NCBI GenBank assembly: GCA_028015205.1
Contig: CM051514.1
Span: forward strand, 34,736,150 to 34,800,149
From: Mytilisepta virgata
Lineage: Eukaryota; Mollusca; Bivalvia; Mytilida; Mytilidae
Direction: 5' to 3'
DNA length: 64,000 bases
Shown here: one piece after another, positions 52,600 through 62,889 of the stretch
How the letters are laid out: each line of letters begins with the position of its first letter
How positions within the stretch are numbered: position 1 is the stretch's first letter
Notes under the pieces: model-generated
Seen by the model: the letters and a program-made list of their open reading frames with translations, nothing else
Told to the model about the DNA's origin: nothing
The model's database searches: none
Translations under genes and position numbers: made by a program

Positions 52600-52830
52600 A
52601 TTCTCCATTTTTCATATTCCGAAGTTTCATGACAATAAGATTGGCTTGTATACATTACCATGCCAAAAAATGCTGCAAAGCTACGCCTAAGTGACGCATC
52701 CAAATGTTGGTGATAGCCATTACCATAAAAGGCTTGTGTTTGCACGAGATTTTCTGTGTGTTGTAGAGAGCAATAACAATTCTCATAAAAGGCTTGTTTT
52801 TTAGCCCGCGCTTTTTTACTATCCACGCTT
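52600..52830 (-). repeat. Dispersed repeat, inverted partner of 54090-54225
   Basis: Shares with the complement of 54090-54225 'aatgctgcaaagc', 'taagtgacg', 'ggtaatggc' and 'tttgcacg-gattttc'. The two copies face each other about 1.4 kb apart. Confidence 0.6.
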
Positions 52831-53958
52831 TCGTCAAGATTGGGTTACTCACCTGTAAAGTATTTTACTACGAGAAGAAAATAGTAAACAGAACGAGCTA
52901 CAAGTAACGACATACAAAACTTTTTAGTTTAAACATTGAAAATACGACGTAATGCGTGCTCAATTTAAACAGTTTTTGTGCAAATTATACTTAGAAATGT
53001 TTGAAATTTAAATATATGATGAAAAAAATTAAAGATATTCATCAAAAGAAATGCATGTACATTGTAATTGTCTTGTCTGGCTGAATATGACATTTTATCC
53101 ACATTGTTTGTAGAAAGATTAGGAATAATAGCTGAAATAAGTTTTGGAAATGTTTAGAAATTTTTAAAAGTTCTGTGATAAATATTTCTCTTGATTACCT
53201 TCTGTGCCCCTATCTATTGATGACATACATTTTATATTTTCAAACAATGATTAATATTATATATAGACTGTTTTGCGTTACTATATTCGTTTCATTTCCA
53301 TACTTTACCAAATAAAGATTAACATTAAAGTGCAAAGAAGTTTTACAAAGAAATTGGCCGTGGCCATTGAGAAATTCTGAAATTCTACTTTTACGATACA
53401 TACACGTGTATGAGTGGTAAAAATGACTACAAAATTAAAGTATCGGAAAATGGTTTGCCCTGAGTTTTATAAATTTTTTTTGTACGGTAAATATTTTTTC
53501 ATGGCGAGACATGACAGTATAATCTGTGTCCTTGATGTAGACCAACCCTACTTCCATGCATAGCAGTAGGGTTGCATATGTATGGCGGTTGCACTGTCGA
53601 ATGTCGGCCTGAAATAATTTTTGATCATACCGAAAAGAAAAGAAAACTGAATCCAGTCGTCTAATGCCAATGCATATGACTGCACAGTAAAGTATTACGA
53701 TACTAATATGCGAATTAAAAAAAAAACAAAAATAATTTTATTCGTAGTAGCGTTGTTGGACGGAAAATATTAAACTGTCGCAGAAATGAGGTAAAGAAGG
53801 ACTAGATTTATTCGTATTTATTTATGAACTGTCGAAATACATGTATTAATGGACAGTAAATCGATGCATTTTTTATTTCAAATTTAACTGAGGGGTTATT
53901 TTTACATTCTTGTCATATTTTACTTCAACAGCTGTTGAATACATGCTTATTTATCACA

Positions 53959-54033
53959 GGCTCTTGTCTCAGAAAAAAAATACTATATATGCCAAGAGAA
54001 ATTTTTCTTTTCTCTTGGCATTTATCTGAGACA
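53959..54033. repeat. Hairpin-forming inverted repeat
   Basis: 'ggctcttgtctcag' and 'tgccaagagaaa' pair with 'tttctcttggca' and 'ctgagacaagagcc' around a T-rich loop: a two-part stem of about 26 bp with short internal unpaired segments. Confidence 0.75.
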
Positions 54034-54089
54034 AGAGCCTGTGCTATTTATCTCAGTCGACTTACATCACGAATTCTATTGTTACGCCA

Positions 54090-54225
54090 CTTTCACATGT
54101 GAACAATACGGAAAATCACGTGCAAATACAACCCTTTTATGGAGATCGCCATTACCCATATACGGATACGTCACTAAGGCGGGGCTTTGCAGCATTTATT
54201 GGCACGACCATAATTCAATAACAAT
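54090..54225 (+). repeat. Dispersed repeat, partner of 52600-52830
   Basis: See its inverted partner. The open frame 54041-54277 spans this repeat and is not supported as a gene. Confidence 0.55.
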
Positions 54226-54637
54226 TCATAGTCTTTACCACCCACGTCTATTGTTGACTGAACATACGAGTGAATAAAGTTATCAGTGAATACTATTCAT
54301 TATCATTCTTTATTCAATGTTAAGAAATAAAAAAAAATATCCCATGCATATTATGAAGAATGAAGAATGAATCTTAAAGTTTTAAAGCTTTTATCTAACA
54401 AAGAATTCAAAATACTAATATGACTAAGAATCACATTTTGACAATATAATAACAGAATATCCAAAATCACTATTTACAGTAAGATGTCGACTAATGATAT
54501 TATTCCACCTGGAACATTTACAACCCGGAAAAAAAATATGTATACAAGTTCACTTCAGTAGATGCATTTGTCAGCTCTAAACCTCATAAGTTATAATTAA
54601 TTCATATTTATTTGTAATTGGTTCATTATTATGTTAC

Positions 54638-54650
54638 AGATCATTTAGAA
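54638..54650 (+). promoter_or_regulatory. Probable 5'-UTR splice acceptor of gene 3
   Basis: T-rich tract then TTACAG at 54634-54639, followed by 'atcatttaga' and the ATG. The matching donor was not identified. Confidence 0.5.
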
Positions 54651-56323
54651 TGGCAAATATTAACATTGACTGTGCTACGTGTAAACTTCGTCAAATGGTC
54701 AGGCCATCGGTAGTCTGGTGTCATGAATGTAGTGAAGGACTCTGCAAAGACTGCGAGAAACAGCACAGCCTTTCAAACACCACTATAAACCACCAAACAA
54801 CCGCTCTTTCAGAAGAGTCGACGCTATCGTTGGATATCGAAGCATCCTGTGCTCAACATAAGGAAGATTATCAATTTTTCTGTACTACACATGACTGTCC
54901 TTGCTGTGGTTCGTGTATTGTTGATAGTCATAGTCTGTGTGGAAATATTTTGAATCTGAGTGAATTGATAAGAGATATTAAGACGTCGGATGCATTTCAG
55001 GATAATAAAGAAATGCTGGATGAACTAGCTGAAAACTTTCATAGAATCAAAAAGGATCGTAAAGAAAATCTGACCCAGCTTTCAAGAGACATTTTTGAGA
55101 TTGAAGATAACATTAACGAAACCAGAAACCAGATAAATCTAGACAGAATTGAAGAAGATGTCATTGCAAAGCTACACGGGGTTAAAGACAAACTGATAAA
55201 CAATATACAACAATGTTTGCGTTCAATAGAACAAAACGAATATGAAATACAAGAACTACAAACTAAATTAGATAAAATAAAACGACAGTCTAGTGATCTT
55301 AATGCTTTTCTATTCATGAAACAGATAGAAAATAACTTAAAGCACAAAAAAGAAGCATTAAATTCTGTTCTACATAGTGATGGGTCACAGCAAACAAATG
55401 TCTCAATAGACATTGCAAAACCAATTTTAAATATGACAAGTGACGTGAGGATATTTGGAGATATACTTACAGCGTTCACTCCATGTAATGTTACAGCAGT
55501 TAGTAAGCAAGAACGACAAGCCCAAATTGCGGTTCCAAAAATATCTTTCAATGTCCTTGAACGAATGAGGTATAATTTGTTATGTTCTTATAGTATCATA
55601 GGAGAGGATATCAGAGGATGCACTTCGGTTCCCATTGGTAAATATGTATTTTCGTGTTTCCAAAGAGACGTCATCAGTGTTATTTGTTCCGACGGATCCG
55701 AGAGTTTCAAACTTAGCATGAAAAATGGTGCGTTCGATGTGGCATACGTCAAAACAGACCATGCTATTGTTGTTTCCCCAGGGAATAAATCAAAATATTT
55801 AACATTTGTAAGTGTCAATGAAAGGGAGATAATTAAAACAATAATGACCGATTCATATATTGATGGCATAACCTGTAAAAATAATGAACTCTATTTTTGT
55901 GCCAGAGAAAAGGGGTTACGGAAGATGAACCTTACCAATGGTTCTATAAGTAATGTAATTGGTAAGAAGATGTCTGATTTCGCCTATGTGGCAGAGTTTA
56001 AGGACAAATTATTTTATACTAATTATGACAATCAGACTGTGACTTGCTGTGATCTACAAGGTATAATAAGATGGGAATTTAAAGATCACAACATTTTAAA
56101 GTACCCTCTGGGTGTCACAGTTGATGTAGAAGGAAATGTACACGTCGTTGGATGTTGGTCTGGAAACGTGGTGCTTATTTCCCCCGACGGGCGTTTTCAT
56201 AAACAACTTTTAACCAAATCTGATGGTCTTAGCTTTCCGCAAGTCCTCCACTATGTTGAGTCTAGGAAAGAGGTGGTAGTCGCCAACAAACAAAGAAAAT
56301 CATTCTTTTTCGTGATTCGCTGA
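54650..56323 (+). CDS. Gene 3: RING-less TRIM-like protein (two B-boxes, coiled coil, propeller-like end), 557 aa
   Basis: First B-box-type zinc site: C8, C11, C24, C27, C32, C35, H39, H48 ('WCHECSEGLCKDCEKQH'). Second B-box: C67, H70, C78, H81, C86, C89, H94 ('SCAQHKEDYQFFCTTHDCPC'). A coiled coil follows at about 110-230 ('IQQCLRSIEQNEYEIQELQ'). Residues about 300-557 form repeated beta-strand segments ending 'VTVDVEGNVHVVGCWSGNVV', like the last blade of an NHL-type propeller, though no full NHL signature is clear. No RING domain precedes the B-boxes, so ligase activity is not expected. Such intronless-CDS proteins are abundant in bivalves and often linked to innate immunity; this role is family knowledge, not shown here. 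A splice acceptor TTACAG ends at 54639, ten bases before the ATG, so a non-coding first exon is likely. Minus-strand open frames 55039-55869 are shadows. Confidence 0.88.
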   Translation: MANINIDCATCKLRQMVRPSVVWCHECSEGLCKDCEKQHSLSNTTINHQTTALSEESTLSLDIEASCAQHKEDYQFFCTTHDCPCCGSCIVDSHSLCGNILNLSELIRDIKTSDAFQDNKEMLDELAENFHRIKKDRKENLTQLSRDIFEIEDNINETRNQINLDRIEEDVIAKLHGVKDKLINNIQQCLRSIEQNEYEIQELQTKLDKIKRQSSDLNAFLFMKQIENNLKHKKEALNSVLHSDGSQQTNVSIDIAKPILNMTSDVRIFGDILTAFTPCNVTAVSKQERQAQIAVPKISFNVLERMRYNLLCSYSIIGEDIRGCTSVPIGKYVFSCFQRDVISVICSDGSESFKLSMKNGAFDVAYVKTDHAIVVSPGNKSKYLTFVSVNEREIIKTIMTDSYIDGITCKNNELYFCAREKGLRKMNLTNGSISNVIGKKMSDFAYVAEFKDKLFYTNYDNQTVTCCDLQGIIRWEFKDHNILKYPLGVTVDVEGNVHVVGCWSGNVVLISPDGRFHKQLLTKSDGLSFPQVLHYVESRKEVVVANKQRKSFFFVIR

Positions 56324-56807
56324 GTTCCTTAAGTTATGCCTGAATCCGTTCGGAATGTTGTATTAGGCGTTAATTGATTTTTGAAGGGCAAGTAATTGTT
56401 TCTCATTATATTTCAATTTAAAGAAAATGTAACAAAATTCTCCATTTTATTTTCAAGATTTATTTTAAATGTCTTTGTTATTATGTTGAAATATTCAGAG
56501 GATAAACGCATTTAATATAGAATACAGTTTTTATTCATTAAAAGATGGAAAATGTCACTCGTGATGTTAAAGCGAGGAAAAGATGGAGAAAAGATGATGA
56601 TATTTTTACTCGCTGCCTCTAAATTTATGTCATTCAGTTTTTAGAACTACAGTGTATGGAATCAGTAATATTTTTGAAGATTCCAGTCTTTGCAGGAAAG
56701 CCTTTTCTGTTCCATAGTAGTTTAATCACGCTACATGTACTTGGAAATACTTCTCCATATTGTTCAGACACCAACCTATACCATTTTGAAAAACTTTTTG
56801 TAAATTA

Positions 56808-56813
56808 AATAAA
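56808..56813 (+). terminator. Possible polyadenylation signal of gene 3
   Basis: AATAAA 485 bp after the stop codon, followed by a T-rich tract at 56817-56824, just before the next repeat begins. Confidence 0.45.
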
Positions 56814-56821
56814 CTGGTTTT

Positions 56822-58330
56822 TTTAACTCACCTGTCCTAAAAGGACATGTGAGCTTTTCCTATCACTTGGGGTCCGTCATCCGTCGTCAATCTGTCGTCC
56901 GTCGTTAACTTTTTCAAAGATCTTCTCCTCTGAGACCAATGAACAAATTACAGACATACTTATTCTGAGTAATCCTTAGGGTATCAGAATAAAGTTCGTG
57001 TTTTATTTTATCTTCCGTAGAGAAACATGGCTGCCATGGCTAAAAATAGAACATAGGAGTAAACTGCAGTTTTTGGATTATATCTCAAAAACTAAAGAAT
57101 TTAGAGCAAAACTGATTGAGGTAGAACTGTTCATCAGATCTACCTGCTATGAAATTTTCAGACGAATCGGTTAACCCTTTGTTGGGTTATTGCCCCTGAA
57201 TTGTTAATTGGTAGAAAATGTAGCAGTTTTAGGTTTTTTCTTGAATATTATTATAGATAAAGACAAACTGTAAACAGCAAAAATGTTCAGCAAAGTAAGA
57301 TCTACAAATACATCAACATGACCAAAATCGTCAATTGACCCCTTATAGGAGCTTTTGCCCTTAAAGAAAATTTTTCACGTTTTTTTCGTCATCTTAGTAA
57401 ACTTTCAAAAATTTCTCTCTGAAACTGCAGAATCAATTACAGCCAAACTTAGGCTGAAAGATCCTTAGGGTATCTAGTATAAATGTTGTTTTTTTATTTT
57501 CTTGTCCATTGAGAACATTGAGAAACCATGGCTAAAATAGAACATAGGTGAAAATGCGCTTTTTGGCTCATATCTCAAAAACTAAAGCAGGTAGAGCAAA
57601 ACTGACAAGAAGTGAAAATGTTTATTTCCACATTGAGTCACACTAGGGGGCTTGTTTGATGTTACTTTGGAAGACTGACAAAGCAATATGACTGAAGTTG
57701 AAAAAGGTAATTTATTATTAAATGACAAATAAAAGATAAATGACAAAGAACAAACTTTTGTACATAAAATAACATAAAAATTAAGTCTGAAACTGCAAAA
57801 AATTGTTTGAATTAAGTACTAGCATCAAAGGTGGGGAGAAATAAAAGGCCAAAGAAAAACATATACATAATAAAATAATTGTAGTTGACAAGGGAAAGAA
57901 TGGTGGGTTTTTGCTTCTTAAAATTAAATATTTGTAGACAACAAACTGGCGACTTGACTCACTTCTTGAAATCAAATTAGCTGTTCCTTTTACTCTCATT
58001 TTACCGAAGATCAATATTTAGCCATTCCGTTTACTTCTCCCCTATGAAAAACATTTCACAAGTATGTTTGAGTTATCTCCCTTTTCACATATGACATGAC
58101 TAAAATTACAAGTGGCCATAAAATTCATTTCAAATAAATTGCCTTTATGTGCACGTTTTGGCTCATATATCAAAAACAAAAGCAATTAGAGCAAAACTGA
58201 CAAGAGGTAAAAATGTTTATCAGGTCAAGATCTACCTAAATTTTCAGCAAAGTAAAGATCTATAAATAAGTCAACATGACCAAAATCGTCAATTGGCCCC
58301 TTAGGGGAGTTTTTGCTTTTGAAAGATTAT
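56822..58330 (+). repeat. Hairpin-headed dispersed repeat, copy 1
   Basis: Starts with the hairpin 'ctcacctgtcct-aaaaggacatgtgag' (56827-56853), then 'gtccgtcatccgtcgtc', 'ttaactttttcaaagatctt', 'ggctaaaaatagaacatagg', 'caaaactgattgaggt', 'tattgcccctgaattgttaa', 'gtcaacatgaccaaaatcgt'. Internal segments repeat at about 57510-57610 and 58150-58320, with an unrelated stretch at about 57630-58130 between. No coding content. Confidence 0.75.
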
Positions 58331-58399
58331 TTACATGTAAACAGAAAATAATGATCTGAAATATTGTCACAGTATTTAGAGCATAACTTTAAATAAATT

Positions 58400-58800
58400 A
58401 AATGGTAACTGTACAAGTAAAATGGAGGGCCAATAGTCAAGGTCATTGAAAAAGTCCATAGCAACCGATGAAAACTCCCGAGCAAAGGATAAAAAAGTCC
58501 CTATCAACCATATCTATTTGGGTTGAGGACCTTATTATTTACCTGTACAAGTAAAAAATAAAGGTCAAGATTCAAGGTCATTGAAAAAGTCCATAGCAAC
58601 CGATGAAAAGGTCCATAGCAACTATATATTTAGATTCAAGACATAATATAGCTGTAAAAGTCAATATTGAGGCTCAAGGGTCAAGGTCATTGAAAAAATC
58701 TATAGCAACTGATGGAAAAGTTCATAGAAACCAGATATATTTTGGTTCAGAACCCTTCAATATACCTGTTCAAGTCAAAATGGAAGGTCAATATCGAGCT
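58400..58800 (+). repeat. Tandem repeat, three units of about 135 bp
   Basis: Units contain 'aaggtcattgaaaaagtcca', 'tagcaaccgatgaaaa', 'ccatagcaac', 'cctgtacaagtaaaa'. Start near 58438, 58577 and 58683. The open frame 58603-58842 is a read-through. Confidence 0.75.
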
Positions 58801-58869
58801 CGATTTCATCTCCTGTTGGAATTGACAACTCACCGAACTTGATACCTCATCAGACTTGACACTTGTATT

Positions 58870-59110
58870 GTGACGGGTGCAGGACATGCTAACCTTCCGG
58901 AGCACAGGATGTCACTCCCGATTTTTAATGGGACTTCATTTTGTTAGTGCTTTAGTTCCTGTGCTGTCTTGTTCTAGTTGTGCTTAGTTAATACTTACGT
59001 TTTTTATTCCTTTAGTTACACATGTATCCTTGTGGTGTTTTTGTGTTCCATTCCCCTGACTTTGTCTTATCCTTAGACTTCCAGTGTATTTCATTTACGA
59101 TTTATTGTTC
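58870..59110 (+). repeat. Dispersed 3'-tail repeat, copy 5
   Basis: 'ccttccggagcacaggatgt' onward, matching the complement of 16380-16645. Confidence 0.65.
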
Positions 59111-59820
59111 AAAAAGCGTGGACTTTTCGAACTTTAAGGTTATTTTGATTACTCTATTTTATTCAGCTACATTGTATGAAACTACATTTTAGTCACCATA
59201 AGACTGACGCAATTTTTAAATAATATCTCTTCCTGTAACTTGTGAATTAATCCAACGAGGCAATGTTCTGTTAAGATAGGCAAGAACGTTGTTGACTTAT
59301 TGCTCCGAGCAAATGCAAAAGCACACGTTCAAATCTATTTTTTTTTGCAACTGAGAATGAATTTGCGTATGCCCCATTTAAAAAATTCACACGTCTTGGT
59401 CCTATCCTTTATACAGAACACAACTAATAATTTTAACATAGTAATTGTGTCACTACAAACAACAAACTTCATTTTAAACACATTTTGGAATTTTCTTCTG
59501 ACTAAATAACAAATAGAATTGTTCTGCATTTGCATATTTCTCTAACAAAAAACCAAATATTCAAATTATTGATGAAAAACGGGACTTTAATGATTAACTA
59601 TCAAATTAAATCAAAAGAGCAGCTGTGACTAAGTAAATCAACAGTTAAATAGCCAGCAAACAATCTATCAATTGTATTGAATCATTTGAGCAAACAACAA
59701 AATAACCGGTGTCACTTCCTAAAAGCTATTTCACTTTGGGGTATTCTAGCTGGTGGTACGCTGTAAATGTTCCAAATCATTGCTTGCTGCAACAAAATTG
59801 CGATAGTTTGACGGAGATTT
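59111..59820. other. Sequence without recognised features
   Basis: Short open frames on both strands at 59300-59535 overlap each other and have no domain; nothing supported. Confidence 0.4.
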
Positions 59821-59821
59821 T

Positions 59822-60690
59822 TTAGCTTACCTGACCAAAAGGGTCAAGTGGGCTATTCTCATCACTTGGTGTCCGTCGCCGTCCGTTAACTTTTACAAAA
59901 ATCTTCATCTGAAACTTCTGAACGAAATGGAAACAAACTAGGCCACAAGCATCGTTAGCGTATCTAGTTTAAAAAATATGTCCCATGATTCCGCCTGCCA
60001 ATCAACATGGCCGATATGGCTAAAAATAGAACATAGGGGTAAACTGCAGTTTTTGTCTTATATCATGTATATCCCAAAAACTAAAGCATTTAATACAAAA
60101 ATATTCACCAGGTCAAGATCTACCTGCTATGAAATTTTCAGACGATTCGGTTAATTAGGTTATTGCCCCTGAATTGTTAATTTTAAGGACAATCTGCCGT
60201 TTTAGATTATTATCTTGCATATTATTATAGATAAAGACAAACTGTAGACAGCATAAATGTTCAAAAAAGTAAGATCTACAAATAAGTCACAATGACCAAA
60301 ATCATTAATTGACCTCTAATAGGAGTTTTAGCCCCTTTAAAGATATGGCTGCTATGACTAGAAATAGAAAAAAGGGGGGAATGAATTTTTAAAATCTTCT
60401 ATGAACCTACATGGCCAATTGGAATCAGACTTGGCAACAATGGTCCTGAAGAGGTCCCCTTTCAGACTTTTGACCGATGATCCAGACTGTCAACCAAGAT
60501 GGCTGCCACATCCGAACTTAGTTTAAAATAGGACCTAATAGGAAAATTCATTTAAACTCTTCTTGTCTGAAACTACTGAGACAATTGGAACTAAACGTGA
60601 CAGCAATGGTCTTTACATGTTCCTCTTTCAGAATTGTTTCCGATAACCCGGACTGTCAAACAATATGGCTGTTGCTGTTGCTATAGTGAT
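59822..60690 (+). repeat. Hairpin-headed dispersed repeat, copy 2
   Basis: Begins 'agcttacctgacc-aaaagggtcaagtgggct' (59824-59854), then the same order of segments as copy 1 ('gtccgtcgccgtccgttaac', 'ggctaaaaatagaacatagg', 'gaaattttcagacgattcgg', 'attattatagataaagacaa'). Confidence 0.75.
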
Positions 60691-61129
60691 TCCAAATATA
60701 TATGGTTGCTAAGTAGAAATCACAAATAAGAATTTCCTGCTTTATTTCCTGCTTCAGTAATATTTTCTCAAGTCAATTTCTCAGCAATTGTAATACCTAG
60801 ACCCACCATATTTGGTCTATTAATACTTCTTGGTGGGTACATGTTTGTCTCAGACCTTGTCTTATACTTGATGACTTAAGTCACATTTTCATGATTTTGT
60901 CCATTTCTATGTAGCTGCAATACCTATACCCTTCATATATGGTCTGTAGATACTTTTGGCAAATACATTTCAATATGACACATGTCACCTGTCACTTTTT
61001 AAAAGTGTAGTGGGGGTATCACTATCATGCGTTTCTGTACTATTTTGGCAGTGTGTTTCTACCATGTAAAATTTGGGTAATTATTTAGTTTTCAATTCTT
61101 GTGACCCTTAGCATCAATAAAGAGGTCAT

Positions 61130-61920
61130 ATATCAAATATTTGTCATTGAGAAGATGATATAAAAAATGAAATCCTCTGAAATCGCTTTGCCAATTAGAA
61201 CGAAACTTGGCAGGAAGCATACATAGGAGTTCCTTTATAAAGTTTCCTCATTTCGTCCCATCGGACTATAAATATTGCCGCCATGGGCAGTTATTTTTTT
61301 TCTGATTGGCTGATATAAAACATAAAATATATGGGAGGTTCTTTTCAAATTCTCCTCATTTTGTTCCGATCGTGCGACACACAAGGCCGTCATGGGCAAT
61401 TCTTGTTTCTTATTAGTTTATTAAAAAAATTTCTCTTGAACAGCTTTGCCAAAAATATCAACTAAACTCGATAAGAAGCATATCTGGAAATTCTTTTATG
61501 AAATTAATTTTGTTCATCCTGATTGGACGACAAGCATGGCTGCCATAGGCAATTCTATTTTCTGATTGGCTGATATAAAGAAATCTTCTTTGAAACCGCT
61601 TGGCCAAATGGAACGAAACTTGACAGGAAGCATCTGTTAGGAGTTTTTTTTTTACAGTTTCCTCATTTTGTCCAGCTCATGCGACAAACATGTCCGTCAT
61701 TGAAAATTTTTGTTTCTGATTGATTGGTTTACAAAAAAGATTTCTCTGAAACTGCTATGCCAAATAGATCCAAACTTGACAGAAAGTGTCTATGGCTTTT
61801 ACAAAAAAATCTACAGAATCGCAATTGGTTGCTTGAAACCAATCATGGCCTGACTGTTCCTCATAAGGTGCTGACCAACTGTTGTTACTTTGGTGCCAAT
61901 CCCTGATTCAAGATGGCCAC
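61130..61920 (+). repeat. Tandem repeat, units of about 150 bp
   Basis: About five units with 'tctctgaaactgctttgcca', 'gaacgaaacttggcaggaag', 'cctcattttgtcc', 'gccgccatgggcaattctt', 'tttctgattggctgatataa'. No gene supported; the open frame 61724-61906 is within it. Confidence 0.7.
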
Positions 61921-62454
61921 AATCAGATGACTTAGGTTAACATAAAACCTTATGGGAAATATATGCAAAAATCTTCTGGAGAACTGCTGAATTTTAGAAT
62001 ATGCTGACCTGTAAGAAGAAGGTACTTGAGGCAGACAATTTGGTCCCTACAAGGCTTACCACACTTCATAATGATAGGGAGAAGTGACCTCTCTTTGAGG
62101 TACATCATTAAAAAATGGCTTTCATGCCAGGTGCGCGATACAGTCTCAGCCCTCTGAGCCTCTAGTTTTGGGAGCGTCAATGATACTAGAAGTACAAGTT
62201 TCTTGATGAAATTCCCCAAAAATATGTCGTCGTTTACACTTTCAGTAAAATCATACTTTAATTTTAATTGAGACTAAGTCTGAGTCAATAACAGCATTCC
62301 ACCTCCGTGCTTGCATATGGTTGTTCCCAAGTATTAATAATTTCTACTAAATATTCATTTCTAAGGCTGTATAATCTGTGCCATCTTGTTTTTTATATTA
62401 TCCTCCGTATAGAGGTAACTGGTCATGTTGCGTTCTTTAAAAAATGATTGTTTG

Positions 62455-62716
62455 ATTGTTTAGTTGGGGTTTTACGCAGTTTTCAGCACATTTGTCTATT
62501 CCGCGGCGGCCAGTTTTTATTGGTGGAGGAAGCCGGCGTTCCCGGAGAGAACCACAGACCTTCGGTAGGAAAATTGGCAATCGATCCTTGTCAATTAAGA
62601 TTGGAGTCAAACGCACACCGCCACAGGTGAGATTCGAGCTCACAACCTCAGTGTTGACAGTCTAGTGATCATTAGTAGTCATGTCGAACTACTTAGACGA
62701 CTCGGCCACCGAAGCT
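62455..62716 (-). repeat. tRNA-derived SINE, copy 2, full length
   Basis: On the minus strand the head starts 'gcttcggtggccgagtcgtc' (A-box about 62691-62710), with the B-box 'gagctcgaatctc' near 62626-62640. The conserved body 'ggttctctccgggaacgc' and 'cttcctccaccaataaaaac' follows, then an A-rich end with 'caatcaaacaatca'. The head is tRNA-Ser-like, and the conserved central part resembles the shared domain of mollusc SINE superfamilies. Open frames 62437-62665 on both strands are by-products. Confidence 0.8.
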
Positions 62717-62889
62717 TCAAAAATTGAGAATGATATATGCAGCGTTTAACTTTTAATTGTGCTGAACGGATCTGAACTTGTCTTAACCTTCTTGATTTAC
62801 TATATATCATTATTTAATCTTGTTATCTTGATTTTGTATATATGAATGACCGTTTCAGATTAAAAGTGGGTTACTACAAAATATAAGGC

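Noticed and set aside
55039..55869. Minus-strand open frames inside gene 3
   Set aside because: Cysteine-rich translations here mirror the B-box/coiled-coil gene; they are shadows.
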